20,155 nt of DNA from an uncultured Eubacteriales bacterium (GTDB taxonomy: Bacteria; Bacillota; Clostridia; Oscillospirales; CAG-382), in assembly GCA_900546385.1 (NCBI GenBank), contig URCT01000035.1, positions 1-20,155 on the forward strand, given 5' to 3'. The notes under the pieces were generated by a model. The model was not told where the DNA came from. It worked only from the letters and a program-made list of their open reading frames with translations, and ran no database searches. Within the stretch, counting starts at the first letter, position 1. Every line of letters starts with the position of its first letter. The translations under genes and the position numbers were made by a program. Below, in pieces: positions 8,101 to 15,481 of the stretch.

Positions 8101-10375
8101 CGATTTCGAGACCTCGCATACCGGTCTTGCCAAAGTCTGGGACGCCGTCAAGCGTTCCTACCGCTCCAACATCGTGACAGGTCCTATGGACTGCCCGACG
8201 CGCGAGAAAAACTTCTGGAACGGCGATATGCAGGTATTTATCAACACAGCCTGCTGGTATATGGACAACAACCGCTTCTTGGAGCGCTGGACGGAATCCG
8301 GCCGCAAAATGGGCGGCGACTACACCTACGGCTGGGGCGATGAGGACTATATCGTTCCTCTCACGCTGTACAAATTCTACGGAAACACCGATGTCATCGC
8401 CTCCAAATACGCAAAAATCAAAACGCTTATCAATTACCGCAGAAACCAGGTTGCCTCCGGCGACGTTCTGCCGTCCAAGGGAACCTATACCTATGGCGAC
8501 CACCAAGCGCCGAGCAGGGTCAGCGACGAATTCTTCTGCAATGTCTACTACACACTCATGTACAAGCGTGCAGCCGAAATGGCGGAGATCTTAGGCAAGA
8601 CCGACGAAGCGGCAGGCTATCTTGCCGAATATGAAAAGGCACGCGTCGCTTTCAACAACAAGTATTATCTTGCCGGTGAAAACGACTACTCCTCCAAAAA
8701 TCAGAGCGGTATTGTGTATGCGCTTGCCTTTGAGTTTGCCGAGCCGGAAAACCGCAAAGCACTTGCGGCAAAACTCCATGAATATGTTGCGGCAAGCGGC
8801 TACCACTTCACCACCAGCTTCATGTCCACCGAATACATTTTAAGCGTTCTGTGCGATTACGGCTACGAGGACGATGCCTACCGCCTTGTCACGCAGACCA
8901 CATATCCGTCGCTGATCAACATGGTGGAAACCAGCGGCGGCGGTACAGTGACCGAAAGCTGGGGCGGCACGGTCGGCGTCGGAAACAGCATCAACCACTA
9001 CTCCATCGGCAACGCGGCGCGTTGGTTCTTCGAATACTTAGGCGGTATCAAGGTGGCAAAGCCCGGCTTCGATGAAATCACCGTCAAACCGTATTTCTTC
9101 AAGGATTTGAAGGACATCGATGTCACCTACAAGAGTGCACACGGTCTTATCGAATCCGCTTGGAGCTATCAGAAGAACGACAAGACCTTTATCTGGAACG
9201 TCACCATTCCGAACGGCATTACGGCAACACTTGCGCTGCCGGAAAGCATGAAGCGCGAAAGCGGCGACAACCTCGGCACGGTCGGCGGCGGCTCATATAC
9301 CATCGTGGTTGCCGAAAACAAAGCACCTGACACACGTCCGGTTCTCATCTACGCCGACGGCGAAAGCGGCAAAGGCGCGCTTGTCGGACACGGCAACTTC
9401 GGCATTATTGCAGACCCGAACGATCCGGATAATCTGTGTTACAGCAACATCCCGAAAAATGACGACAAAACTTGGCTGTATGTCGATCACGCCACCACCT
9501 ACAAGCCCGGCTATACGTATTCCGTTGAATGCGACGTCATGATCGCGTCAAGCGGTACGACAAATGTCATCGGGCAAAACTTCAAAGCCGAGATTCTCTG
9601 CAACGTACCGTATGCCGACAGCACCGGCGCAAAGAAGGATCATGTGGTCGCACGTACCGGTAAGATTTCGGCAAACGGGCAATGGACGCATTGGGCCTTT
9701 GAATTCACCATTCCCGAGGATTCGCTCGTGCGAACCTATGACCAGTTCCGGTTCTACACCGACCCGGTTGGCGAAAAGGGCGTCGGCTATCTGTTCGATA
9801 ACCTTATCGTTCGCGAAAATCCCCTGCCCGATACCCGAAAGATCGTGTTCCAAGCCGACGCGGACAACACGACATTTGATTTCTACGGTTGGAAATCGGT
9901 CACAAGCGTGGATACTGATCCGACCGACGAGGACAACAAGTGCTACAAGGTTCTTCCCGAAAACGACACGGAAAGCATTTATACCAGCAGCACCTGCCGC
10001 ATAACCGTCAAGCCCGGCTACACCTATTCGGTCGATTGCGACGTAATGCTCGCCTCTTCGGGTACGTCCGAGGCTATCGACTCTGGCTTTATGGGAGTCG
10101 TGCAGTTCAATATGCAATATAAGGATGCAGGCGGCACGAACCGCGACCACGTTGTCGGTTCAAGCGGAAAAATCGCCGCAAACGGCGAATGGAAGCACGT
10201 TTCATTCGACTTCACCGTCGCAGCAGATGCCACAGAAAGCGCGACCGACCAGTTCATACTCTACTCAAACCCGGTCGGCGGCAAGGGTGTCGGCTTCCGC
10301 TTCGACAACCTGATTGTGCGTGAAAACGAACCGACCGATTCCGATTCAGCCATCAATTCCGATTTGATTGCTTAA
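5165..10375 (+). CDS. SLH-anchored GH78 alpha-L-rhamnosidase with accessory beta-sandwich modules
   Basis: The protein has 1736 residues and a signal peptide (1-25). In order: a beta-sandwich module (about 40-238, ending CYFDNIELW), a Listeria/Bacteroides-type beta-repeat (about 239-315, GYRFVGWS), two SLH repeats (about 340-465), and GH78 N-terminal sandwich domains (about 560-960). The (alpha/alpha)6-barrel (about 970-1290) is followed by a C-terminal sandwich and two tandem carbohydrate-binding-like modules (1389-1555 and 1556-1724). The GH78 acidic set is visible: D1009 and E1014 in DCPTREKNFWNGD, D1021 at its end, and E1264 in VTESWGG. The spacing matches what I recall for Bacillus rhamnosidase B. 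Inverting GH78 enzymes release terminal alpha-L-rhamnose from rhamnogalacturonan, flavonoid glycosides and other glycans. The SLH repeats imply attachment to the cell-wall surface. It shares an operon with the esterase. Confidence 0.93.
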   Translation: MKKRHITLLLAFVLCFSLFAVGVSAVSYNGTATPLMETTTGEYGKLIWKQDFEGAASIGDYRYDIGYVSPYAADGATLSNTSLVWTGDGDGTNPTFTIVDNPVGDGKVLSMLGKTTYPIYRLNFGREKDIISKPGKYTLVVHAYDGGKGYAANCRFLINRCYDGAPEAGAIRFGSDSFKKNAYTFTICTKEEFQATSLTETSYTNSNVFALQYVYLFMFGGNGKTCYFDNIELWYDEYADITFHTEAKNDGMAKDLETLFPNTHKSYLPGTALPKLSVPGSGYRFVGWSKAKDDASQIVTTAEAGLYDLYAIYEDANGDDLAGLETYMTPYEMILLTSRLHAVLSGNTAELPENAAFADYLAYAEKYALLPSSGFGDYTRAITRGEAAEMFYNALPADGLTAINTIKSIPDIEDYQGFYEAVYALYRSGILGGVNNRGFFRPYETLLRVDYETLVSRVADPEERVRQTLEEAILDKAGTIQLEKNTQKTFDAAFISAPESYLATLEEMPSYTLPLGDWIGPTEYTRYYLQRKINISKTVSKAEIEFQSSLPIDLFIGNTQIPTEKVNGWHLTGVKDVTSALASGTNFINVRGYLSDNTMHFLAGVRGCLSVTYTDGTTENFDTSNGFTNSGMCGFWANSEQEGWQTTTLSGTRKIHKTKLHPRLRTRAMYMRSGFLAEKEIEKATLYATAQGLYVPYLNGERVTDARFLPGSMQYLTEYQVFDVTEFVHTGKNIIGAELASGFNNSESWGAFYNNIPSLMMQLEIEYTDGTSLVIGTNKNWQVTASPRVENDIQFGERYDARLETADWCSDLNAGSWASAEEHSVTGKTRSQEHYEPVRINNEMTAKTIFTLADGSICYDFGLNSTGRVKLILRNTKPGEQILIRYCESLNGSETLGYTANVSEYGDVYFYKDTYADGRACYGARNLDTYICKGAEEEVYIPEFTFTGFRYIYVSGYSGTYDISTVKKVEMYNDLDVTGDFETSHTGLAKVWDAVKRSYRSNIVTGPMDCPTREKNFWNGDMQVFINTACWYMDNNRFLERWTESGRKMGGDYTYGWGDEDYIVPLTLYKFYGNTDVIASKYAKIKTLINYRRNQVASGDVLPSKGTYTYGDHQAPSRVSDEFFCNVYYTLMYKRAAEMAEILGKTDEAAGYLAEYEKARVAFNNKYYLAGENDYSSKNQSGIVYALAFEFAEPENRKALAAKLHEYVAASGYHFTTSFMSTEYILSVLCDYGYEDDAYRLVTQTTYPSLINMVETSGGGTVTESWGGTVGVGNSINHYSIGNAARWFFEYLGGIKVAKPGFDEITVKPYFFKDLKDIDVTYKSAHGLIESAWSYQKNDKTFIWNVTIPNGITATLALPESMKRESGDNLGTVGGGSYTIVVAENKAPDTRPVLIYADGESGKGALVGHGNFGIIADPNDPDNLCYSNIPKNDDKTWLYVDHATTYKPGYTYSVECDVMIASSGTTNVIGQNFKAEILCNVPYADSTGAKKDHVVARTGKISANGQWTHWAFEFTIPEDSLVRTYDQFRFYTDPVGEKGVGYLFDNLIVRENPLPDTRKIVFQADADNTTFDFYGWKSVTSVDTDPTDEDNKCYKVLPENDTESIYTSSTCRITVKPGYTYSVDCDVMLASSGTSEAIDSGFMGVVQFNMQYKDAGGTNRDHVVGSSGKIAANGEWKHVSFDFTVAADATESATDQFILYSNPVGGKGVGFRFDNLIVRENEPTDSDSAINSDLIA
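9329..10330 (+). repeat. Tandem duplication of a roughly 167-residue carbohydrate-binding-like module
   Basis: Residues 1389-1555 and 1556-1724 align end to end: both open with DTR, share KPGYTYSV-CDVM-ASSGT, then KDHVV or RDHVV, G-W-H-F-FT, and close with GKGVGF-FDNLIVREN or a near variant. The divided copies imply an old duplication rather than a recent slippage. The FDNL ending is typical of CBM4/9/22-like jelly rolls. The N-terminal module of the same protein ends similarly. Confidence 0.8.
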
Positions 10376-10390
10376 CGTTTCCGTCCCCAT

Positions 10391-10445
10391 AGAAAAACAA
10401 ACGGCTCTTTTCCGAAACCCGGATAAGAGCCGTCTTATTTTGTTT
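10391..10445. terminator. Bidirectional rho-independent terminator between convergent genes
   Basis: ACGGCTCTT (10401-10409) pairs with AAGAGCCGT (10425-10433). After a single T-T mismatch, an inner stem TCCG/CGGA closes a 5-base loop. The plus strand continues into CTTATTTTGTTT and the minus strand into TTGTTTTTCT, so it can end both the rhamnosidase operon and the facing nucleoside hydrolase gene. Confidence 0.88.
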
Positions 10446-10464
10446 GGAACAACCGATTCACATT

Positions 10465-11343
10465 TCACCGCATCAGCTTGTTTAAGACCTCTGCCGCTGT
10501 ATCCGGCGATTCTTCGAGCGTTAGGAACAAATCCTTGCCGTCCGGCACAACACACGTCTTTCCTTTTTCATCGAAGGTAACCGTTACCGGGTCGGAATAG
10601 TCAAATAGCTCATTTTCATCCTGATAAATCGCCGTATAGACCGTTGCCGGATCCCAGGACGGACGAAGATAGGCGTTTCCGCATTCACGGCCGGTATACA
10701 AGCCATAGGCATCGTGCAAAAGCGGATTTTCGGTGCATTCGCGCAAATGTGCTCCTGTAAATATTTTCTCACCGACCTCAAAGCCGCAATACACCACCGG
10801 CACCGGGCAGAGAGAAACGAATGAACGTGCGGCAGGAATATCGCATACAACGTTGAATTCCGCATAATCCGGTCTTGTAAAATGGCCGGCCATGCTATAG
10901 ACATTCGCAACGCTTTGTGCCACAAGCGTTTTCCCGTCAAGCGGACTGATTTCGTCCGGTGCAGAGGCAAGAAGCGCGGCGATATTCACATACGAGCCGA
11001 TGGTCACCAACGTCACGCCGCGGTTGTTCGAAAGGATTTCCCGCATAAGCTTCACGCTGTCCGGATGTGCTTTTTTCGGCAAATCTTCCGCAAGCGGTTT
11101 GATAAAGGTGTTAAACCGTTCATCGTTCAGAAAACCGTTCTTTGAACACCTTCCGAGCGGTATATCCACCTCGTAATGCACAAGCATTTTTTCGATAAAG
11201 CGCAGACCATAAGGGTTGTCAATCGCGTGCGTAACGCCTAAAAGCGCCGCTTCGCCGCGTTTATGTGCACCGCAAACAAGGGCAAGCGCTCCGACATCGT
11301 CGCAGTCGCAGCCCATATCGGTATCAAGGATGATTTTTTCCAT
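10465..11343 (-). CDS. Nucleoside hydrolase family protein (IunH-like)
   Basis: The protein has 292 residues and no signal peptide, so it is cytoplasmic. The N-terminal DTDMGCDCDDVGAL is the calcium- and ribose-binding aspartate cluster of the inosine/uridine-preferring nucleoside hydrolases. TLVTIGSYVNIAALL and AEFNVVCDIPAA are also family hallmarks. These enzymes hydrolyse the N-glycosidic bond of ribonucleosides for salvage. The C-terminal aspartate is kept (D231 in PSWDPATVY), but the position usually held by the catalytic histidine is W230, and the N-terminal cluster is two residues longer than in the classical enzymes, so base or sugar specificity is uncertain. An upstream in-frame extension is rejected because AAAAGGAGAA sits right before the ATG at 11343. 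The gene appears monocistronic. Confidence 0.85.
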   Translation of the reverse strand: MEKIILDTDMGCDCDDVGALALVCGAHKRGEAALLGVTHAIDNPYGLRFIEKMLVHYEVDIPLGRCSKNGFLNDERFNTFIKPLAEDLPKKAHPDSVKLMREILSNNRGVTLVTIGSYVNIAALLASAPDEISPLDGKTLVAQSVANVYSMAGHFTRPDYAEFNVVCDIPAARSFVSLCPVPVVYCGFEVGEKIFTGAHLRECTENPLLHDAYGLYTGRECGNAYLRPSWDPATVYTAIYQDENELFDYSDPVTVTFDEKGKTCVVPDGKDLFLTLEESPDTAAEVLNKLMR

Positions 11344-11374
11344 GGCAGTTTTCTCCTTTTGGTTTCTTATGCCT

Positions 11375-11403
11375 ATTTTAGCATACTTCATAAACTTTTG
11401 CAA
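11375..11403 (-). promoter_or_regulatory. Promoter of the nucleoside hydrolase gene
   Basis: On the minus strand, TTGCAA (11403-11398), a 17-base spacer and TAAAAT (11380-11375) lie about 32 bases before the ATG at 11343. Both boxes are close to the sigma-A consensus. Confidence 0.6.
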
Positions 11404-11476
11404 GGCTCGAATTTGCGCCAAACACAGACCGATTTGCATAACCGTCAAAACAGCTTTAAGCTCCCGGCAACAGCAA

Positions 11477-11508
11477 ACGCGCCGCATTTCTTCGGAAATG
11501 CGGCGCGT
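11477..11508 (-). terminator. Terminator of the M13 peptidase gene
   Basis: A perfect 14-base-pair stem (11477-11490 with 11495-11508) encloses a 4-base loop, 19 bases past the stop codon of the peptidase gene. On the minus strand it is followed by TTTGCTGTT, a modest U-rich tail. No facing plus-strand gene needs it. Confidence 0.75.
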
Positions 11509-11526
11509 GCCTTGACAGCGATTGAT

Positions 11527-13872
11527 TTACCAAAGGCGGATGCGGTCTTCTTCATCCACCCACATACCGTCCTTTTCGGTAATGCCGAAGGCTTCGAAGA
11601 ATGACGGACAGTTTACCACGGCGCGGTTGACGCGTGCCTTATCGGGTGCGTGCGTATCATTCGCTCCGGCGTAGACTGCGTAGTCGCGTGTCGAGGTCGA
11701 AGCCCAGATGCGGGCGAAATCGCGGTAAAACTTCTGCATATCGACATTTTTGTTCTGCAAGGCTAAAGACGTGATGCACTGCAAGGCAAGCTGATCGGCA
11801 TAGTTTTCACTCAACGTCAGGCTGCCGTCTGCGGCAATGCCCGGTGCGGCTTCAAACCCATCGTAGAACTTCACAAGCTCGTCACAATGTTCTTCAAACC
11901 ATGCCGTTTCCTCTTCGGTCATCCAGGTGTGAAAGGCTCCGTTTTCGTCAAACCGAACGCCGGTCGGGTCGAAAGCGTGCGCGATTTCATGGGCAATGAT
12001 AAAGCCGATACCGGCAAGATTTTCTTCATACGACGCCGTTTCGTCGTAAAACGGCTTCTGCATGAGCGCAAACGGAATTTCGATTCGGTTATTCTGCGCA
12101 AGATAGCCGGCGTTTGCCGAGAAGAAATCCAACGCAAAGCTTTTGTCTTCCTCCTTCCGATAGCTGTTATTCTGCGCATTCATGGCGGCGTTGGCATAGA
12201 CCTCCGAAATCCGTTGAACCGTGAAAAAGCCGTTTTTCTCGCTGACGCTGAAGTGTCTGCTATAGCTCCACGGGTCTCTTCTCTTCTCCGGAAAACCGAT
12301 GCGAAGCTCTAACAGAGTTAGCTTATTGCGGATACGCACCTTGGTTTTATCGCTTAACCAATCGATCGCGTCCACCTGCTTGCGATACTCTTCGAGGATA
12401 TCCGTCACAAGCTTCGTGACGTTTTGCTTGATTTCATCCGGTTCGGACGAAAGCCCATACCGGGATCTCAACCACTGATCGCCCAAATCAAGCGGCATCC
12501 ACTGCTTGACAAGCTCTAACGCAAGTTCGTCCTCCGTCAGCTTGGGCGTACCGGTATAAGCGGCGGCAAGCGTCAGCGTCGCATCCTGCAAATCGGTCGT
12601 TAAATAGGCGGAAAACGAACGAAGCAAGGAAATCTGCATCACCATCCGCAAAAGCTCGGTGTGCTCTTTGGTCATATACGACCCAAGCGTTTTGGCAAGT
12701 TCTACATCCGGCACCAAATATTTGCTTTTTTTGCGAAGCATACTGCCTGCAAGGAAATCCCCCAGCGTAAGCTCCGGGAACAAATCGGCCAATTCTTCTT
12801 TTTTAAGAACATTGTAGGTGGCATCTATGTCCGCCGCCTGTATATCTGTCATCCTGTGAGAAGCGATGTCCTTTTCGAACGCATAAAAGGCTTCGAGTTC
12901 GGCTTCGTCAAACGGGTTCCCGGCTATAGCCGAAACCGTGCGGAGATAGGTAAAATAGGCTTCTTTTTGCTCGTCTGTGCCGTTTTCATAGAAATCCGCC
13001 GGCAAAAGCGGTTCATAGGTCACAAGCGTCGTTAAATAGGCGTTATCGCTGTCCTTGAAATCGACATTGACCGTAAAGCCGAGAAGCAGCGGCACATACA
13101 GCTTGCTTTGGATCGTATTATGCGCCTGCATGAGCCTCTCAAAATTTTTGGCGTTCCGAATGGCGGCAAGAGAATCCTCAATCGGCTTCAGGCCCTGTTT
13201 ATCGCGAAACTTCTTGTTTAACAGCGAAAGGAAGAATTTTCCGCTGTTGCTGCTTGTACCGGCTTCTTTCACGGCACCAAGCAATTCGGCATCGGTTTTG
13301 CTCTGCAAGGCCGTAAAAGTGCTTTCCGTTTCCCGCGATGCCGGAATCTCCATGGTTTCCAAGGCTTCTTTGTTGACCGCGGCGTAAAAATCGTCCTTTT
13401 CGTTGGTGCCGTAAAGCGCGAAAACACGGTCGATGAACAATTGCATCTGCTCTTGGGTCACCGGCTCATCCGGCGAAAAGGTGCCGGGTGCGGTGCCGGC
13501 GGCAATACCGGCATCAAACACGCCGCTCAATTCGTCTTTTGCCCAATCCGGAATATCGTGAAAATCACCGCTTGCAAGCGCCATGCGCGCATTGTGGCCG
13601 ACCGGCTTGGGAAGCGTTCCGAAGGCGCGCTTCAGCATCACAAGTGCTTCAGCACGCGTCACGCCGCGTTCTTCGTGCAATTGCCCGTCCTCATAGCCTT
13701 TGATGATATCGGTCTTTTGGACATTCGGGTTATAGTCGTCCGCCGCCTGGAGGAGCATTTGCGCCACCTCGCCGCGCGTTGCGCCGACCTCTGCCGCCCA
13801 TACGGGAAAAGCACTTTGGGAAAGCAATGTGACCGCCACTAAAACGGCCGCTGTCAGTTGTCTGAATCTCAT
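11527..13872 (-). CDS. SLH-anchored M13 (neprilysin/PepO-type) zinc metallopeptidase
   Basis: The protein has 781 residues. It has a signal peptide (about 1-27, PVWA), two SLH repeats (about 30-85 and 102-155, the second with FHDIPDWAKDELSGVFDAGI), then an M13 domain starting at DFYAAVNKEAL (about 161) and running to the C-terminal tryptophan. The zinc site is HEIAH at 628-632 (H628 and H632 ligands, E629 catalytic), with E689 in ENYADQLAL as third ligand. The family's IPFALMQKPFYD substrate segment and RVNRAVVNCPSFFEAF near the end are also present, so the enzyme looks active. M13 peptidases cut oligopeptides; here the SLH repeats would place it on the outer wall. The start at 13872 is preferred over 13998 because it follows GAAAGGAAAAAG and opens the signal peptide. 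I see no convincing promoter. Confidence 0.92.
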   Translation of the reverse strand: MRFRQLTAAVLVAVTLLSQSAFPVWAAEVGATRGEVAQMLLQAADDYNPNVQKTDIIKGYEDGQLHEERGVTRAEALVMLKRAFGTLPKPVGHNARMALASGDFHDIPDWAKDELSGVFDAGIAAGTAPGTFSPDEPVTQEQMQLFIDRVFALYGTNEKDDFYAAVNKEALETMEIPASRETESTFTALQSKTDAELLGAVKEAGTSSNSGKFFLSLLNKKFRDKQGLKPIEDSLAAIRNAKNFERLMQAHNTIQSKLYVPLLLGFTVNVDFKDSDNAYLTTLVTYEPLLPADFYENGTDEQKEAYFTYLRTVSAIAGNPFDEAELEAFYAFEKDIASHRMTDIQAADIDATYNVLKKEELADLFPELTLGDFLAGSMLRKKSKYLVPDVELAKTLGSYMTKEHTELLRMVMQISLLRSFSAYLTTDLQDATLTLAAAYTGTPKLTEDELALELVKQWMPLDLGDQWLRSRYGLSSEPDEIKQNVTKLVTDILEEYRKQVDAIDWLSDKTKVRIRNKLTLLELRIGFPEKRRDPWSYSRHFSVSEKNGFFTVQRISEVYANAAMNAQNNSYRKEEDKSFALDFFSANAGYLAQNNRIEIPFALMQKPFYDETASYEENLAGIGFIIAHEIAHAFDPTGVRFDENGAFHTWMTEEETAWFEEHCDELVKFYDGFEAAPGIAADGSLTLSENYADQLALQCITSLALQNKNVDMQKFYRDFARIWASTSTRDYAVYAGANDTHAPDKARVNRAVVNCPSFFEAFGITEKDGMWVDEEDRIRLW

Positions 13873-13993
13873 GTTCTTTTTCCTTTCGTCGTGTGTACTG
13901 TATCCTGTTTTGTTTCTAAAACGCGTAAAGAGCCAAAATGCGGCGTGTTTGGCGATTTTTTTGCAAGCATCGTTTTTCGTCATTATTTTAATG

Positions 13994-14015
13994 TGCAAGA
14001 AATATTTCTATTGCA
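13994..14015. promoter_or_regulatory. Inverted repeat, possible operator in the divergent peptidase/transporter region
   Basis: The perfect 10-base palindrome GAAATATTTC (13999-14008) is flanked by TGCAA (13994-13998) and TTGCA (14011-14015), giving a longer interrupted dyad. Its right arm overlaps the transporter's -35 box, a position suited to a repressor. The binding protein is unknown. Confidence 0.35.
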
Positions 14016-14041
14016 ATTTAACGCATTATTTTTGCTATGAT
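14011..14041 (+). promoter_or_regulatory. Extended -10 promoter of the transporter gene
   Basis: TTGCAA (14011-14016), a long 19-base spacer and TATGAT (14036-14041), preceded by TGC, make an extended -10 element. It ends 51 bases before the ATG at 14093. Confidence 0.5.
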
Positions 14042-14092
14042 ATCGTTTTGGTACATAAACGCGCCGTTCTGTCGGTGAAACGAGGAAATTTC

Positions 14093-15235
14093 ATGAAAAA
14101 ACGACTCTTTGCGCAAAAATCTCTTGCTGAGCTTACCCTATTCTTCCGCAAAAACACCGTCATGGTCATAGCGTTTCTTGCGGCACTTGTCACCATGGTT
14201 CTCGTGCCGCCGGACAAGGCGTATGCATCCTACTTTGACTACAAGACACTTGCCTGTCTGTTCTGTGTGCTTGCGACGGTGTGTGCGCTCAAAAACATTC
14301 GCTTTTTCTATCTGCTGGCGCGAAAAATCGTCACGTTCTTCAAGGATGCACGCATGGGCGTGCTGGCGCTTGTGTATATCACCTTTATCGGCTCGATGCT
14401 TATTGCCAACGACATGGCGCTTCTCACATTCCTGCCGCTCGGCTACTATACGCTTGACACCTGCGGCAAGAAAAAATACATGGCTTTCACCTTCATCATG
14501 CAAAACATTGCCGCCAATCTCGGCGGAATGCTCACGCCGTTCGGCAATCCGCAGAACCTGTATTTATACACGAAATTTAATATTCCGAACCTTGAATTTA
14601 TGCGTATCATGGCACCGCCGTTTGTGGTTTCGGTCGCGCTCATCACGCTGTGCTGCCTTGTTTTTGTCAAGCCGGAACCTTTGAAAACAGACGAAGAAAT
14701 CATTACGTTAAGTGTACCGCGCACAGTGCTGTATCTTGCGCTGTTTGCGCTGTCGATCGCCATCGTGTTCCGCGGTGTTCCCTATGTTGTCGGACTGATC
14801 CTCATTCCGGCCGTGCTGTTCTTTGCCGACCGCAAGGCTCTTCGAATGGTGGACTATCCGCTGCTTCTCACCTTTGTATTTTTCTTTATTTTCGCCGGAA
14901 ACATGGCGCGCTTAGAGCCGGTGCGCACGTTCTTTTCGTGGTTTTTAAGCAAAAATACGCTCATTTTCAGCGCACTTTCCTGCCAGTGTATCAGCAATGT
15001 GCCGTCGGCGATTCTGCTTTCGCAGTTTACGGACAATTATCCGGATCTGCTTGTCGGCGTCAACATCGGCGGTGTGGGAACGTTGATTGCGTCGCTTGCA
15101 AGCTTAATCACCTTTCGGGAATATGTGGCGCACAATCCGCACAAAGCCGGCAAATACATTGCCGAATTCTCGGCGTTCAACTTTGCGTTTCTGTTTGTGC
15201 TAATCGGCTTTATGCTGTTTTTGAAAATCGGATAA
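14093..15235 (+). CDS. SLC13/ArsB-type integral membrane anion transporter
   Basis: The protein has 380 residues, almost all hydrophobic, with about ten predicted membrane spans. Conserved features of the ion-transporter superfamily (SLC13, CitMHS, ArsB, NhaD) occur twice, as expected for its two inverted halves: ANDMALLTFLP (105-115) with GGMLTPFGNPQNLY (144-157), and SNVPSAILLSQF (301-312) with GGVGT (326-330). Members move dicarboxylates, citrate, sulfate, arsenite or sodium ions, and the sequence alone does not tell which. It is somewhat short for the family (usually about 420 or more). An extended reading from 13829 is rejected: ATG at 14093 follows GAGG (14082-14085) and opens a plausible cytoplasmic N-terminus. 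It is divergent from the peptidase gene, with 220 bases between them. Confidence 0.85.
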   Translation: MKKRLFAQKSLAELTLFFRKNTVMVIAFLAALVTMVLVPPDKAYASYFDYKTLACLFCVLATVCALKNIRFFYLLARKIVTFFKDARMGVLALVYITFIGSMLIANDMALLTFLPLGYYTLDTCGKKKYMAFTFIMQNIAANLGGMLTPFGNPQNLYLYTKFNIPNLEFMRIMAPPFVVSVALITLCCLVFVKPEPLKTDEEIITLSVPRTVLYLALFALSIAIVFRGVPYVVGLILIPAVLFFADRKALRMVDYPLLLTFVFFFIFAGNMARLEPVRTFFSWFLSKNTLIFSALSCQCISNVPSAILLSQFTDNYPDLLVGVNIGGVGTLIASLASLITFREYVAHNPHKAGKYIAEFSAFNFAFLFVLIGFMLFLKIG

Positions 15236-15360
15236 GCTCTTAAACGTTGAGCTTCCCACAGCACGCTTTTTGAGCTTCTTTATATATAAACCGTCTCAAA
15301 TCACAAATCGTTACCGTTTTTTGCAAAGTTTTTTATTTTTACCGTTAAAATAATCCGCAG

Positions 15361-15423
15361 CCGCACAAAAAGAAGAACCGGCTTGGGTTTATTCGCACGG
15401 AACGCCTCTTACACCGGTTCTTC
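15361..15423 (-). terminator. Terminator of the ligase-racemase-MurE/kinase operon
   Basis: On the minus strand, GAAGAACCGG (15423-15414) pairs with CCGGTTCTTC (15381-15372). A 32-base loop can fold further (GGC with GCC), and TTTTTGTG follows. It lies about 140 bases after the operon's last stop codon. The large loop makes it less classical than its neighbour. Confidence 0.65.
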
Positions 15424-15444
15424 ACGGAATTCTTTTTCTCTTTG

Positions 15445-15481
15445 ACACGAGGATCTTGCCTATCCTCGTGTTATCTTTTTT
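15445..15481 (+). terminator. Rho-independent terminator in the plus direction, downstream of the transporter
   Basis: ACACGAGGAT (15445-15454) pairs perfectly with ATCCTCGTGT (15462-15471) around a 7-base loop, then TATCTTTTTT. The minus-strand side is purine-rich, so it acts only in the plus direction. It lies 210 bases past the transporter stop, giving a long 3' untranslated region. Confidence 0.85.

Noticed and set aside
11344..11487. N-terminal extension of the nucleoside hydrolase to an upstream start at 11487
   Set aside because: The extension contains the gene's promoter and ribosome binding site, and the family's conserved N-terminus starts at MEKIILDTD.
13873..13998. A promoter for the M13 peptidase on the minus strand
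   Set aside because: Candidate boxes such as TTTACG and TACAGT are spaced 21 bases apart, and other pairs match poorly, so none is convincing.
13829..14092. N-terminal extension of the transporter to 13829
   Set aside because: It would overlap the divergent peptidase start and read through the promoter region; the ATG at 14093 has a suitable GAGG.
15321..15480. A small RNA gene between the transporter and the Mur ligase, with TTGCAA, a 19-base spacer, TAAAAT and the plus-direction terminator
   Set aside because: The spacer is long and the first hairpin is better explained as a minus-strand terminator with its U tail. The sequence does not resemble 6S, SRP or tmRNA.
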